Assembly (NCBI GenBank): GCA_040219735.1 | Contig: JAVJRX010000144.1 | Direction: 5' to 3' (one strand) | Origin: Coleofasciculus sp040219735 | Lineage (GTDB): Bacteria; Cyanobacteriota; Cyanobacteriia; Cyanobacteriales; Coleofasciculaceae | Length of the DNA stretch: 64,000 nucleotides | Shown: piece by piece, positions 26,095 to 34,155 of the stretch | Position numbering within the stretch: position 1 is the first letter of the stretch | Layout: every line of letters starts with the position of its first letter | Position numbers and translations under genes: made by a program | Notes under the pieces: model-generated | Database searches by the model: none | What the model saw: the letters and a program-made list of their open reading frames with translations, nothing else | Told to the model about the DNA's origin: nothing

Positions 26095-27099
26095 ATGGAC
26101 TTACTGCGATCGCTCCCGTTAGGGCTATACCTGGAACAACCTGTAACTTGGCTACATCACCTGGATTCTCGGGTAAAATTCATTTGGTTAATGAGCTTTT
26201 TGGCAGTACCCTTATTAGCTAATCCCTATTGCCGTTTGGCAGTTGTTGTGCTGCTCATTTTGCTGACCCTCTCAGCCGCTATTCCGTTGCGGGTTTGGCG
26301 TCAGCAAATGGGTTGGCTGCTGATGCTATCGGTATTTGTATTTATTCTCACCGCGATCGCACCCGATGGATTGGCGGTTGATCATCAGCCTCGGCTTCCT
26401 GAGGCGGACATTATCGTGGCTGAGTCTGCTGAAACATCCGTGCAGGCATCGCCTCAACCTAGACCCTGGTATAATCCCTTTGGTATCGGACGGGAATCGG
26501 TTCGGGAGGCTTCTTTTAGTGAAACACTTATCCTGACCAATTTACCCCAACCGACGGACTACAGCTACATTCTCCTAGAAGCAGGTCCGGTGACGATTAC
26601 CCGTCGCTCATTAGATCTGGCGGTTCGGGTGAGTACGGTAATTTTTACCTTAATTTATAGTACCAATCTTTACTTGCTCACCACCGCCCCAGAAGAAATT
26701 ACCGCCGGGTTAGAAAGCCTCATGCTCCCCTTACGGCGTCTGAATATTCCGGTTACAGAAATTGCCCTGACGTTAACCTTATCCTTGCGTTTTATTCCCT
26801 TAGTTTTGGAAGAAGTCCAAAATTTAGTCCGTTCGATTCGGACTCGTGCGATTAACTGGAAAAAGTTAGGGGTTCGCCGCAGCGCCCAAGTTTGGATTAT
26901 GGTAACGGAACGGTTATTAGAAAATCTACTCATGCGAGCCGATCAAATTGCTAAAGCCATGACGGTGCGCGGCTTTACCAGCCCTAACCAGCATCGCGTC
27001 CAATGGCACCAGCTTCGTTTACACTGGGGTGACTGGATCGCGATCGCGAGTTTAGCGCCGTTTTGGGTAGCCCGGTTGATTTGGGGAGGAATGGGATGA
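26095..27099 (+). CDS. CbiQ/EcfT-family transporter transmembrane protein
   Basis: 334 residues. Predicted integral membrane subunit of an energy-coupling-factor transporter. The N terminus GLYLEQPVTWLHHLDSRVKF matches the family entry motif, followed by membrane helices near 27-47, 50-65 and 75-92. There is a long non-membrane insertion (~97-160) typical of cyanobacterial members. C-terminally, the two Ala-Arg-Gly type coupling motifs appear as SIRTRAINW and AMTVRGF. The ATPase and substrate-binding subunits are not next to it, so the cargo is unknown. It follows der closely and may be co-transcribed. Confidence 0.88.
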   Translation: MDLLRSLPLGLYLEQPVTWLHHLDSRVKFIWLMSFLAVPLLANPYCRLAVVVLLILLTLSAAIPLRVWRQQMGWLLMLSVFVFILTAIAPDGLAVDHQPRLPEADIIVAESAETSVQASPQPRPWYNPFGIGRESVREASFSETLILTNLPQPTDYSYILLEAGPVTITRRSLDLAVRVSTVIFTLIYSTNLYLLTTAPEEITAGLESLMLPLRRLNIPVTEIALTLTLSLRFIPLVLEEVQNLVRSIRTRAINWKKLGVRRSAQVWIMVTERLLENLLMRADQIAKAMTVRGFTSPNQHRVQWHQLRLHWGDWIAIASLAPFWVARLIWGGMG

Positions 27100-27114
27100 T
27101 GAAGGAGAGGATTT

Positions 27115-27178
27115 GTAGGGGCGGGTTTTACAGATAACTTATGGCTACACACTGATAACTTAACTAAACCCGCCCCTT
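27115..27178. repeat. GC-rich palindromic repeat, copy 6
   Basis: Arms GTAGGGGCGGGTTTTAC and CTAAACCCGCCCCTTG directly after the CbiQ-like gene. The rest of the 327-base space to 27426 has a shorter related palindrome, TGTAGGGGCGCATCGACATG, at 27249-27268 and no supported gene. Confidence 0.8.
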
Positions 27179-27426
27179 GCCCCCCTTTGAAAGGTGGGTA
27201 AAAGAAGGGGAACTTTTCTCTTGTTTATTGTACCTGCACGCATTCGCTGTAGGGGCGCATCGACATGCGCCCTCCGTATCGACATGCTACTATCAAGACT
27301 TAGAAATTGAGGATATTCGTGCTTGCTTGGGTTATGCGATCGCACTGTTTGTAGTATGCACTAAAGTGCCTTAAAATTAGGTTCATAAGGAATGAATGGC
27401 TCGCATCCCTTACTACAAACTACGAA

Positions 27427-28326
27427 CTACGAACAGCGATAATCCCGACCAAAATTAATCAGGGTTTCTCGATAAAACTCTGGCATTCCGGTATCAAAAT
27501 ATCGCCCTTTGACCCAATATCCAATCAATTCCTCGTCTTGGCGTAAGGTATCCAAACAAGTGGTTAACTGAAATTCACCCTTATAGCGCCGATTCTGGTT
27601 AATACTATCAGCGAGAATATCAAAGATTTTCGGCTTGAGTACATACATGCCAAAAATCCCCAAAAACTTATCCTCCGCCATCCCTTCCACACGCAGATGC
27701 GATCGCGCATAATCTAGATCGGGTTTTTCACAGACTTGTGTCACCGCTAAAACTGAATTAACCTCCTGCCAAACTCCCGCCACACAACCCGCTTTATGAA
27801 TAATCTCGGCAGACATTTCTGTCAAACCAATTACACTTTGACCCATTTTTTCATAAATCTCTAGCACCTGACGAGTACAAGGAATCTCTGTATCTGAGAC
27901 ATACAGATGATCGCCGAGTAACAGTAAAAATGGCTCTTGATTCACCCAATCTTTGGCACAGAATACCGCATGACCATAGCCTTCTTGCTCCGCTTGGGTC
28001 AAAATAGTAATACGCTCTCCCAACTCTTGCAAATACTGACAATACTCCTGATTTTCATCAGAGAGTTTGTCCCAGAGTTCTTGTTTAGGGGGAGTTTTAA
28101 AGAACGCCTCAAAAATGGCGCGATCGCTCGGTTGCACCACAATCCCGATTTCTTCGATACCGCCACGCCTTGCTTCCTCCACAATCGCCAAAATCACTGG
28201 CTTAGTTCGCCCATCGCGATCGATAATAGGAAACAGTTCTTTTTTCACAACCTTTGTGGCTGGAAATAGACGAGTGCCAAATCCGGCGGCGGGAATTACG
28301 GCTTTACGAACAATCTGGCTGGACAT
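27427..28326 (-). CDS. galU: UTP-glucose-1-phosphate uridylyltransferase (GalU family)
   Basis: 299 residues. Nucleotidyltransferase that makes UDP-glucose from UTP and glucose-1-phosphate for glycolipid and polysaccharide synthesis. The signature KAVIPAAGFGTRLFPATKVVKKELFPI (uridylyl-binding loop and catalytic Lys) is split here only by my length limit in reading: key pieces are AAGFGTRLFPAT and KKELFPI. LLLLGDHLYV holds the metal-binding Asp. GIFGMYVLKPKIFDIL matches the sugar-binding half. Length is normal for bacterial GalU. A related sugar-phosphate specificity is possible. An isolated gene between repeat-rich spaces. Confidence 0.88.
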   Translation of the reverse strand: MSSQIVRKAVIPAAGFGTRLFPATKVVKKELFPIIDRDGRTKPVILAIVEEARRGGIEEIGIVVQPSDRAIFEAFFKTPPKQELWDKLSDENQEYCQYLQELGERITILTQAEQEGYGHAVFCAKDWVNQEPFLLLLGDHLYVSDTEIPCTRQVLEIYEKMGQSVIGLTEMSAEIIHKAGCVAGVWQEVNSVLAVTQVCEKPDLDYARSHLRVEGMAEDKFLGIFGMYVLKPKIFDILADSINQNRRYKGEFQLTTCLDTLRQDEELIGYWVKGRYFDTGMPEFYRETLINFGRDYRCS

Positions 28327-28518
28327 GATCTAAAGTATGAATTATGAATCAAGAAAAAGACAATCTATGTAAATTGTGAACAAGAATAAAAAAATGTATC
28401 AAATTATGCAGTTTTTATCGTTTCTCTGTAGTAAATTGCTAATATTATAAGGATAAAAATTTTAATACCGCTAGCCGCCCCCAATAGATAATATGGCTGG
28501 CATATAAATAAGTGAACC

Positions 28519-28553
28519 AACCCAAGCCCAGACAGCTTGGGTTGAGTTTTTTT
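28519..28553 (+). terminator. Terminator-like hairpin with no plus-strand gene upstream
   Basis: Stem AACCCAAGC / GCTTGGGTT with a 7-base loop, then GAGTTTTTTT. The T run lies on the plus strand, yet the flanking genes are both on the minus strand. On the minus strand the same hairpin follows the M15 peptidase gene (stop 28601) but lacks a T tract. It may end an unrecognised small RNA starting within 28330-28500. Confidence 0.5.
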
Positions 28554-28600
28554 AGCTAAATTCAATCAACACTGAACCATCAACAAGTGACAAAATTGGA

Positions 28601-29794
28601 TCAAAATCCGTAGCTCCACCGAGCGCGATACCCTCTTACATCAATATGAGTAAAACAGCTTGCACTGGCGAGTCCACCCCGATTTCCCCACCAGGATTCT
28701 AGGCGCTGATTGACTTGGGGTGGGGAGATCCCTTGAACCACAAAATCCACCGCATCACCAACTAAATGTCTAGATTTTGTTGCCCCTCCTGCTTTACGAT
28801 TTGAGACAGGGTCACGATACCAGGAATTGATGCTAATCGGACGAGCGCCCAAATATTCTCTGACTTCTTCCATCACATGAGCCACTCTCAAAATCCCCTC
28901 AACCACCTCATTATTAACAGGAATCCTTGAACCATTCATGGTTGCTTCCGCCCAACTAAAATGTCCACCTTCAAGAACTGGATTCCCCAGATAGACTGTT
29001 CCTAATTTTGGTACGGTGATGGGACGTCCTTTATTGGGTGAAGCAATTGTAGTTTCTGGTGCTTCTGCTTTATCGCTGGGGCGGTTATTCGGTTCAGTTC
29101 CTTGAATTTCAATATGTTCTTTGAAAACGTACCAATCAGTCTGATTATTCTGCCCTAACAAAACCCCATCCGGTAAAAGGACTTTGACGTGTCCTCCATC
29201 AGAGGGTTCATCCTCGATAATTTCCAGGCGAGTACCCCCTTTTACGGTAATTTTCTCTTCGGGTTTGAGCCGAAATGATTGATCGGGTCGCGCTTTAAAT
29301 ACTGTATCGGATAAGATCTTGATTTTAATGCCGGTTCCCGGTTTAGGGATATCAATGATTTTTTGGGACTGGAGATAGTAAATAATAGCCGCAGCGCCAA
29401 TGCTGGTGGAGGGATGCTTCAGAACAGTGGTACCCCCCCAAACCCACTCGGATTCATCTCCGGCTCCATGTCTGAATCCATTCCACAAGTCAAACCCCCA
29501 CAGATAGGCTCCGAGGGTGCGCGTTCGGGCTTTGTGGAACTCCTTAGCCAGTAATAGTTCTGTCACTTTCTTCACAAATAAGTCCGGTTCGCGGAGATTC
29601 CACTCGCTGTAGTGGATAACCGCCGCAAACCACCACGGAATACCTGTCGCTTGTTCAACAGTTTCGTAGTGTTGTCGCAAATCCTTCATTCGCTCGACAA
29701 TTTGCTGAACTTCGGATTCTTTTTCTTTTTGTAAGTTACAGGTCAGGAAGGCTTTTTCGTAGTTAGGCAAGAGTGTCTTGAGGCGAAAGTCCAT
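28601..29794 (-). CDS. Peptidase M15A-type protein with N-terminal lysozyme-like domain
   Basis: 397 residues from MDFRLKTLLPNYEKAF; a GTG eight codons upstream is the alternative. Three parts are visible. Residues ~35-150 resemble a lysozyme-like module (IPWWFAAVIHYSEWN; GGTTVLKHPSTSIGAAAIIYYL). Residues ~160-240 are beta-rich and SH3-like (TRLEIIEDEPSDGGHVKVLLPDG). The C-terminal ~120 residues are M15A peptidase, with zinc ligands in SRHLVGDAVDF and HIDVRG. The likely role is cell-wall peptide cleavage or a phage-type endolysin. There is no evident signal peptide, which fits a phage-derived or non-classically exported enzyme. Confidence 0.85.
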   Translation of the reverse strand: MDFRLKTLLPNYEKAFLTCNLQKEKESEVQQIVERMKDLRQHYETVEQATGIPWWFAAVIHYSEWNLREPDLFVKKVTELLLAKEFHKARTRTLGAYLWGFDLWNGFRHGAGDESEWVWGGTTVLKHPSTSIGAAAIIYYLQSQKIIDIPKPGTGIKIKILSDTVFKARPDQSFRLKPEEKITVKGGTRLEIIEDEPSDGGHVKVLLPDGVLLGQNNQTDWYVFKEHIEIQGTEPNNRPSDKAEAPETTIASPNKGRPITVPKLGTVYLGNPVLEGGHFSWAEATMNGSRIPVNNEVVEGILRVAHVMEEVREYLGARPISINSWYRDPVSNRKAGGATKSRHLVGDAVDFVVQGISPPQVNQRLESWWGNRGGLASASCFTHIDVRGYRARWSYGF

Positions 29795-30050
29795 AGTTGT
29801 GTTTAGCCCTTTTGGCACAATTTACTCTAGCTAATATTTTACTCTGCTCGAATCGAGTTTGGTACGGCTTCTGGGGTTAAACGTCTCTTTTTATCAGAGT
29901 TTCAGCGTTTTTAAGGGGTGATAAATTTATACCAATTCTCTATGATGTTGCGCCCTATTCTACCGAACTGTAGTTTCCCCTTGCTCAGGGGGAACGGCGA
30001 TAGCCTGGAGGGGTGGATTCGTTGCAGGATTAAAAACGATAACACTATCA

Positions 30051-30206
30051 CTACTCTTTTTTTAAAGCTCCTAGTCCCCACAAACAGATACCATATATCC
30101 CTAAATAAGCCCAAAGTTCTAACTCGCCACTCACTAACAACCAAGTCATCACTAAAGGGAACGTGATGGCTAGCATGATCACGGCAGTATCATAGTCTAA
30201 ATTCAT
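30051..30206 (-). CDS. 51-residue two-helix membrane protein
   Basis: A short frame, ATG at 30206 and TAG at 30051-30053, encoding 51 residues. Two hydrophobic segments are evident: AVIMLAITFPLVMTWLLV (8-25) and LWAYLGIYGICLWGLGAL (31-48), with a charged turn SGELE and a KKE end. The composition is that of a real small membrane protein rather than random frame. I do not recognise a named family; similar small cyanobacterial membrane proteins exist among photosynthetic and NDH complex accessories. There is no strong ribosome site. It sits alone in the space between the M15A peptidase and the HAD gene. Confidence 0.6.
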   Translation of the reverse strand: MNLDYDTAVIMLAITFPLVMTWLLVSGELELWAYLGIYGICLWGLGALKKE

Positions 30207-30460
30207 TGCTTTTATATGGATTCACAATGCTATTTTGGGCATTTAAATCGCTAAGACTAATGTAGCAATACTAATATAGCTTGCTATTTTCTATAAAACG
30301 AGGATAAAAAAGCTCCGAGGCTCCCGCATCCTCTGATCTCCCCCGTGCAAAAAAAGCGAAGCATCCTATGGCTTCCCCCTTAAGAAGGGGGACGGGAGGG
30401 GGATCTAAAGGGGGACGGGAGGGAGTTAATTGACCAACAGTATCCTTGAGTTCTTAGCGG

Positions 30461-31276
30461 TTAAAGCAATTGCTGAATTTGTTCAGGGGTAATCTGCTCA
30501 ACATTGCTAAAAACTTGAGCCGCACCTGCTTTTTGTAAAGTTTGCTGGTATGCACAAAGGCGTTCGGTTGTTTCCTGAACGTGTGGCGGGAGAACACCAA
30601 CACCAACCCAGGTTCTTTCTGGATGAAGAGTTTTAGCTGCCTTAACCGTGTACATATCAGCCACGGTATCTCCTACATAAATGGTGGGTAATGGTTGCTC
30701 AATCCGGTGCTGCTGCTGAAGCTGGTTAATTACCGCCAATAGTCCTGTCGGATCAGGTTTACCAGGTGCATCTTCCATCGCCACGAGTACGGGGGCTGGC
30801 AAACCGAGACGTTTTGAAAGAGCATAAAGTGCTTCATTTCGCGTCGCCCCACTGAAAAAGCCCCATAAAATACCGGCTGAGGTTAGATGTTCAAGATAGT
30901 TGGGTTGGAGGAGTAATGGTTCATGACAGATGTATCCTGTCCAATGATTTGGATCACTGCCTCGGTAGCGAGCATTAAAAAAGGCAATCAGGCTATCATA
31001 ATCTAGGGCAACCTGCGATCGCGCCTGACCTCGCTGCTCAAAGTGGCGATAGATGAGTTCTCGTGAGGCATCCCAATCGTTGTTCCATAACCCTTCGGAT
31101 TTGAGGTGATCAATCTCGGCTGAAGACGGGCGATACACTCCGGCGGTAAAATGCTCAACTGTATCTGCGATCGCTCTGCGGTAAGAGCCACTCACATCCC
31201 GAACGACACCATCGATATCGAAAACCACAATCGCTCGTCCCGACCCTGATTTTATCCTTGATTCTAAATTTGTCAA
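30461..31276 (-). CDS. HAD-superfamily hydrolase, TIGR01548 type
   Basis: 271 residues. Motif I DIDGVVRDVSGSYRRA (nucleophile Asp ~20), motif II serine in FFSGATRNE, motif III lysine in DAPGKPDP, and motif IV YVGDTVADM. This group of cyanobacterial and plant HAD proteins is usually listed as TIGR01548; some members join to imidazoleglycerol-type genes, but the substrate is unknown. Divergent from the PSRP-3 gene, with a short shared upstream region holding tandem 11-mers. Confidence 0.85.
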   Translation of the reverse strand: MTNLESRIKSGSGRAIVVFDIDGVVRDVSGSYRRAIADTVEHFTAGVYRPSSAEIDHLKSEGLWNNDWDASRELIYRHFEQRGQARSQVALDYDSLIAFFNARYRGSDPNHWTGYICHEPLLLQPNYLEHLTSAGILWGFFSGATRNEALYALSKRLGLPAPVLVAMEDAPGKPDPTGLLAVINQLQQQHRIEQPLPTIYVGDTVADMYTVKAAKTLHPERTWVGVGVLPPHVQETTERLCAYQQTLQKAGAAQVFSNVEQITPEQIQQLL

Positions 31277-31311
31277 TGTGAAATTATTGATCGTACATTA
31301 ATTATAAGATA

Positions 31312-31344
31312 CTTGATCTATTCTTGATCTATTCTTGATCTATT
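31312..31344. repeat. Three tandem 11-mers before the PSRP-3 gene
   Basis: CTTGATCTATT three times in perfect tandem, then CTTGGAGG, which is the ribosome site of the PSRP-3 gene. The repeat covers the leader or promoter of that gene, so copy-number changes could alter expression. Confidence 0.85.
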
Positions 31345-31357
31345 CTTGGAGGTTTGT

Positions 31358-31657
31358 TTGTCTAAATTTATCTTAAAAGTTCTCTGGTTAGAAGAGAATG
31401 TGGCACTCGCCGTCGATCAAGTCGTGGGTAAAGGAACTAGCCCACTGACATCATACTTTTTCTGGCCCCGTAACGATGCTTGGGAACAAATCAAAAACGA
31501 ACTGGAAGCTAAACATTGGATTAGCGAAGCAGATCGCATTGAGTTGCTCAACACAGCCACTGAAGTAATTAACTACTGGCAAGAAGAAGGTAAAAATCGT
31601 CCCATGAATGAAGCTCAGGCAAAATTCCCCGAAATCACCTTTACAGGCAGCGCCTAG
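31358..31657 (+). CDS. Plastid-specific 30S ribosomal protein PSRP-3 / Ycf65
   Basis: 99 residues from a TTG start (MSKFILKVLWLEENVALAVD), chosen because GGAGG (31348-31352) ends five bases upstream and the family begins at this residue. An upstream in-frame TTG would place the ribosome site within the gene. Family marks: GTSPLTSYFFWPRNDAWEQ and LLNTATEVINYWQEE. It is a small-subunit ribosomal protein shared by cyanobacteria and plastids. A strong terminator follows at 31751. Confidence 0.93.
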   Translation: MSKFILKVLWLEENVALAVDQVVGKGTSPLTSYFFWPRNDAWEQIKNELEAKHWISEADRIELLNTATEVINYWQEEGKNRPMNEAQAKFPEITFTGSA

Positions 31658-31750
31658 AGTGTCAGTTCAGCCGTAGGGGTTAGTAGAGACGTTCCATGCA
31701 TAGTCTCTAGTTTTCCTCACTGATGCCTCATCTAACTGAATTGATTATAC

Positions 31751-31796
31751 AAAGGAGCTATCCAGCCAGTTAATGTCTGGATAGCTCCTTTGTTTT
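31751..31796 (+). terminator. Strong terminator between PSRP-3 and atp genes
   Basis: Perfect 15-bp stem AAAGGAGCTATCCAG / CTGGATAGCTCCTTT with an 11-base loop, then GTTTTT on the plus strand. It lies between convergent genes and may act for both, though the minus-strand tail (GTATAAT) is weaker. Confidence 0.85.
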
Positions 31797-31819
31797 TCAC
31801 AGGTCATGCTCGCTTAGCA

Positions 31820-32230
31820 TCAAACCATACCACCCGCCGCTTGAAAGCGAGCTCTTGCCCTCTTTAAAGCTTGCGTGGCTTGAATTTTCTCTTGCCGATT
31901 CTCGCTGTTTTGGACTTGATCGAGACGCTCTTGGGCTTGAGAGAAAGCTTCCCGTGCTGCTTCCTTATCAATCGTCTCTCCCCGTTCCGCCCCATTGACG
32001 AGAATAGTTACTTCATTATTTTCAACTTCGGCAAATCCACCCATAAGTGCGATGGGTATCCAGTCTTTGGCGGAACGAACTCGCATCACCCCAATGTCCA
32101 GTGCAGATAACAGCGGGGCGTGACCCATCAAGATACCCAGTTGACCCGTCGTGCTGGGCAAAATTACTTCTTCAGCCTCAGAATCCCAGACAGTTTTGTC
32201 CGGAGCAATAACTCGAACCGTTAAGCTCAT
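31820..32230 (-). CDS. atpC: ATP synthase epsilon subunit
   Basis: 136 residues. F1 epsilon subunit, which couples and inhibits rotation (plastid name atpE). N-terminal beta barrel: MSLTVRVIAPDKTVWDSEAE, VILPSTTGQLGILMGHAPLL, GGFAEVENNEVTIL. C-terminal two-helix arm from ~95 (AREAFSQAQERLDQVQ). It lies 155 bases after the beta gene, as the second gene of the usual cyanobacterial two-gene atp operon. Confidence 0.97.
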   Translation of the reverse strand: MSLTVRVIAPDKTVWDSEAEEVILPSTTGQLGILMGHAPLLSALDIGVMRVRSAKDWIPIALMGGFAEVENNEVTILVNGAERGETIDKEAAREAFSQAQERLDQVQNSENRQEKIQATQALKRARARFQAAGGMV

Positions 32231-32385
32231 AATCTGTTAGTCGTCCTTTGTCATACTCGCGCTGCGTTAATCAAGCTACTTGACATCCGTCCTTGAAGGA
32301 CGGGGAGCCTGAACCCAAATTTCCGGTCATTAGTCAGCAGCTTGGAGGAGCAAACATGACTAATGACTCAAAACGAAAGAAGAGA

Positions 32386-33834
32386 TTAACCTTTCATCTT
32401 CTCAGCTTTAGCGATCACTTGATCAATATCACCGACCAGGTAGAATGCCTGTTCGGGCAGGTCATCCAATTCTCCATTCAGAATCATTTGGAATCCCTTA
32501 ATCGTTTTTTCAAGAGAAACGTACTGACCGGCCAAACCGGTAAATACTTCCGCCACAAAGAAGGGTTGAGATAAGAAGCGCTCAATCTTCCGAGCCCGAG
32601 CAACCGTCTGACGGTCATCTTCTGACAATTCATCTAAGCCCAGAATCGCAATAATATCCTGGAGTTCCTTGTAGCGCTGTAGGGTTGACTGCACAGCACG
32701 CGCCGTTTTGTAATGTTCTTCACCCACGATATTGGGTTGGAGCATTGTGGAACTTGAATCCAGGGGGTCTACGGCTGGGTAGATTCCCTTTGAGGCTAAA
32801 GCACGAGATAATACCGTCGTCGCATCTAGGTGAGCGAAGGTGGTTGCTGGTGCTGGGTCGGTTAAGTCGTCGGCTGGGACATAGACCGCTTGAATCGAGG
32901 TAATTGATCCTTCTTTGGTTGAAGTAATCCGCTCTTGCAGTGCCCCCATTTCTGTAGCCAATGTGGGCTGATATCCCACAGCCGAAGGCATCCGACCGAG
33001 GAGTGCAGATACTTCTGAACCCGCTTGCACAAACCGGAAGATGTTGTCGATGAACAGTAGCACATCTTGCTTGTTGACATCACGGAAATGTTCCGCCATC
33101 GTCAGCGCCGCCAGACCAACACGCATCCGGGCACCGGGGGGTTCGTTCATCTGACCGTAAACCAGCGCCACTTTAGATTGGCTGAGGTCTTCTTCGTTGA
33201 TAACCTTTGACTCTTTAAATTCGTTGTAAAGGTCATTTCCTTCGCGGGTGCGTTCGCCAACACCACCAAATACGGATACACCCCCGTGAGCTTTGGCAAT
33301 ATTGTTAATCAGTTCTTGAATGATAACGGTCTTACCAACACCCGCACCACCAAACAACCCAACTTTACCTCCGCGACGGTAGGGCGCCAGCAAGTCTACA
33401 ACCTTAATCCCCGTTTCAAAAATCGACGGTTTGGTTTCCAGTTCGGTGAATTTAGGAGCCGAACGGTGAATTGGCGATCGCTCTTCGGTATTGACCGGAC
33501 CTAATTCATCGACAGGCTCACCTAACACATTGAAAATTCGTCCCAGGGTAGCACCGCCGACGGGAACACAAATGGCGGCACCCGTGTCTACTGCTTCCAT
33601 CCCTCGAACTAAGCCGTCCGTACCACTCATGGCAACGGCTCTGACTTTGTTATCACCGAGTAACTGCTGCACTTCACAGGTTACCGCAACATCCTGTCCT
33701 GCTGCATTCTTACCTTCAATTTTCAAAGCATTGTAAATCCGGGGCATTTTGCCCCCAGGAAACTCAACATCGACAACAGGTCCGATGATTTGAGTAATAA
33801 CGCCGGTGTTTGTCTTTTCTGTGGTGGCTACCAT
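32386..33834 (-). CDS. atpD: ATP synthase beta subunit
   Basis: 482 residues, catalytic F1 beta subunit (cyanobacterial/plastid name atpB). P-loop GGAGVGKT (~161-168), VGERTREGND, the catalytic Glu region, DEALSEDDR-like LDELSEDDRQTVARARK, and the family block PAVDPLDSSSTMLQP. Length is standard. The other ATP synthase genes are outside the window, as expected for the split cyanobacterial atp loci. The upstream 321 bases hold no gene. Confidence 0.98.
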   Translation of the reverse strand: MVATTEKTNTGVITQIIGPVVDVEFPGGKMPRIYNALKIEGKNAAGQDVAVTCEVQQLLGDNKVRAVAMSGTDGLVRGMEAVDTGAAICVPVGGATLGRIFNVLGEPVDELGPVNTEERSPIHRSAPKFTELETKPSIFETGIKVVDLLAPYRRGGKVGLFGGAGVGKTVIIQELINNIAKAHGGVSVFGGVGERTREGNDLYNEFKESKVINEEDLSQSKVALVYGQMNEPPGARMRVGLAALTMAEHFRDVNKQDVLLFIDNIFRFVQAGSEVSALLGRMPSAVGYQPTLATEMGALQERITSTKEGSITSIQAVYVPADDLTDPAPATTFAHLDATTVLSRALASKGIYPAVDPLDSSSTMLQPNIVGEEHYKTARAVQSTLQRYKELQDIIAILGLDELSEDDRQTVARARKIERFLSQPFFVAEVFTGLAGQYVSLEKTIKGFQMILNGELDDLPEQAFYLVGDIDQVIAKAEKMKG

Positions 33835-34155
33835 GCTTGCGTCTATAAGTGATTGATGTTTCTTTACAAAGAAAGTTGATCGGTCGTGAGCTATTCAATC
33901 AAAGCTGGCTCTTGCGAGTTTCCGCCTCAACGTTAGCCACGGGTATAAATTCCGGTTAAGCCAAACGCACTCAGGCATTCGGGGCATTCTCATCACGGTT
34001 TTAGCCATGGGCAAGGTAGTTAACCCGGGCTTCCATTGGAATGGAAATTCCCGTGCCGTTCTCTAGAGCTTAAGCGCTTAACAATACCGTTCTCTAGATT
34101 ACCACTTATAGGCGATCGCAAACCCAGTAGCCATTTAGGGATTAGCTGCTCCCAT
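33835..34155. other. Upstream region of the atp operon
   Basis: 321 bases with no frame worth calling. ACCGTTCTCTAGA appears twice (34049-34062 and 34087-34099), flanking GCTTAAGCGCTTAAC. The atp promoter is expected here, but I cannot place -35/-10 boxes with confidence. Confidence 0.4.

Noticed and set aside
29911..30166. Two overlapping 77-82-codon frames in the gap near 30 kb
   Set aside because: They overlap the convincing 51-residue membrane-protein frame in other registers and have no structure of their own.
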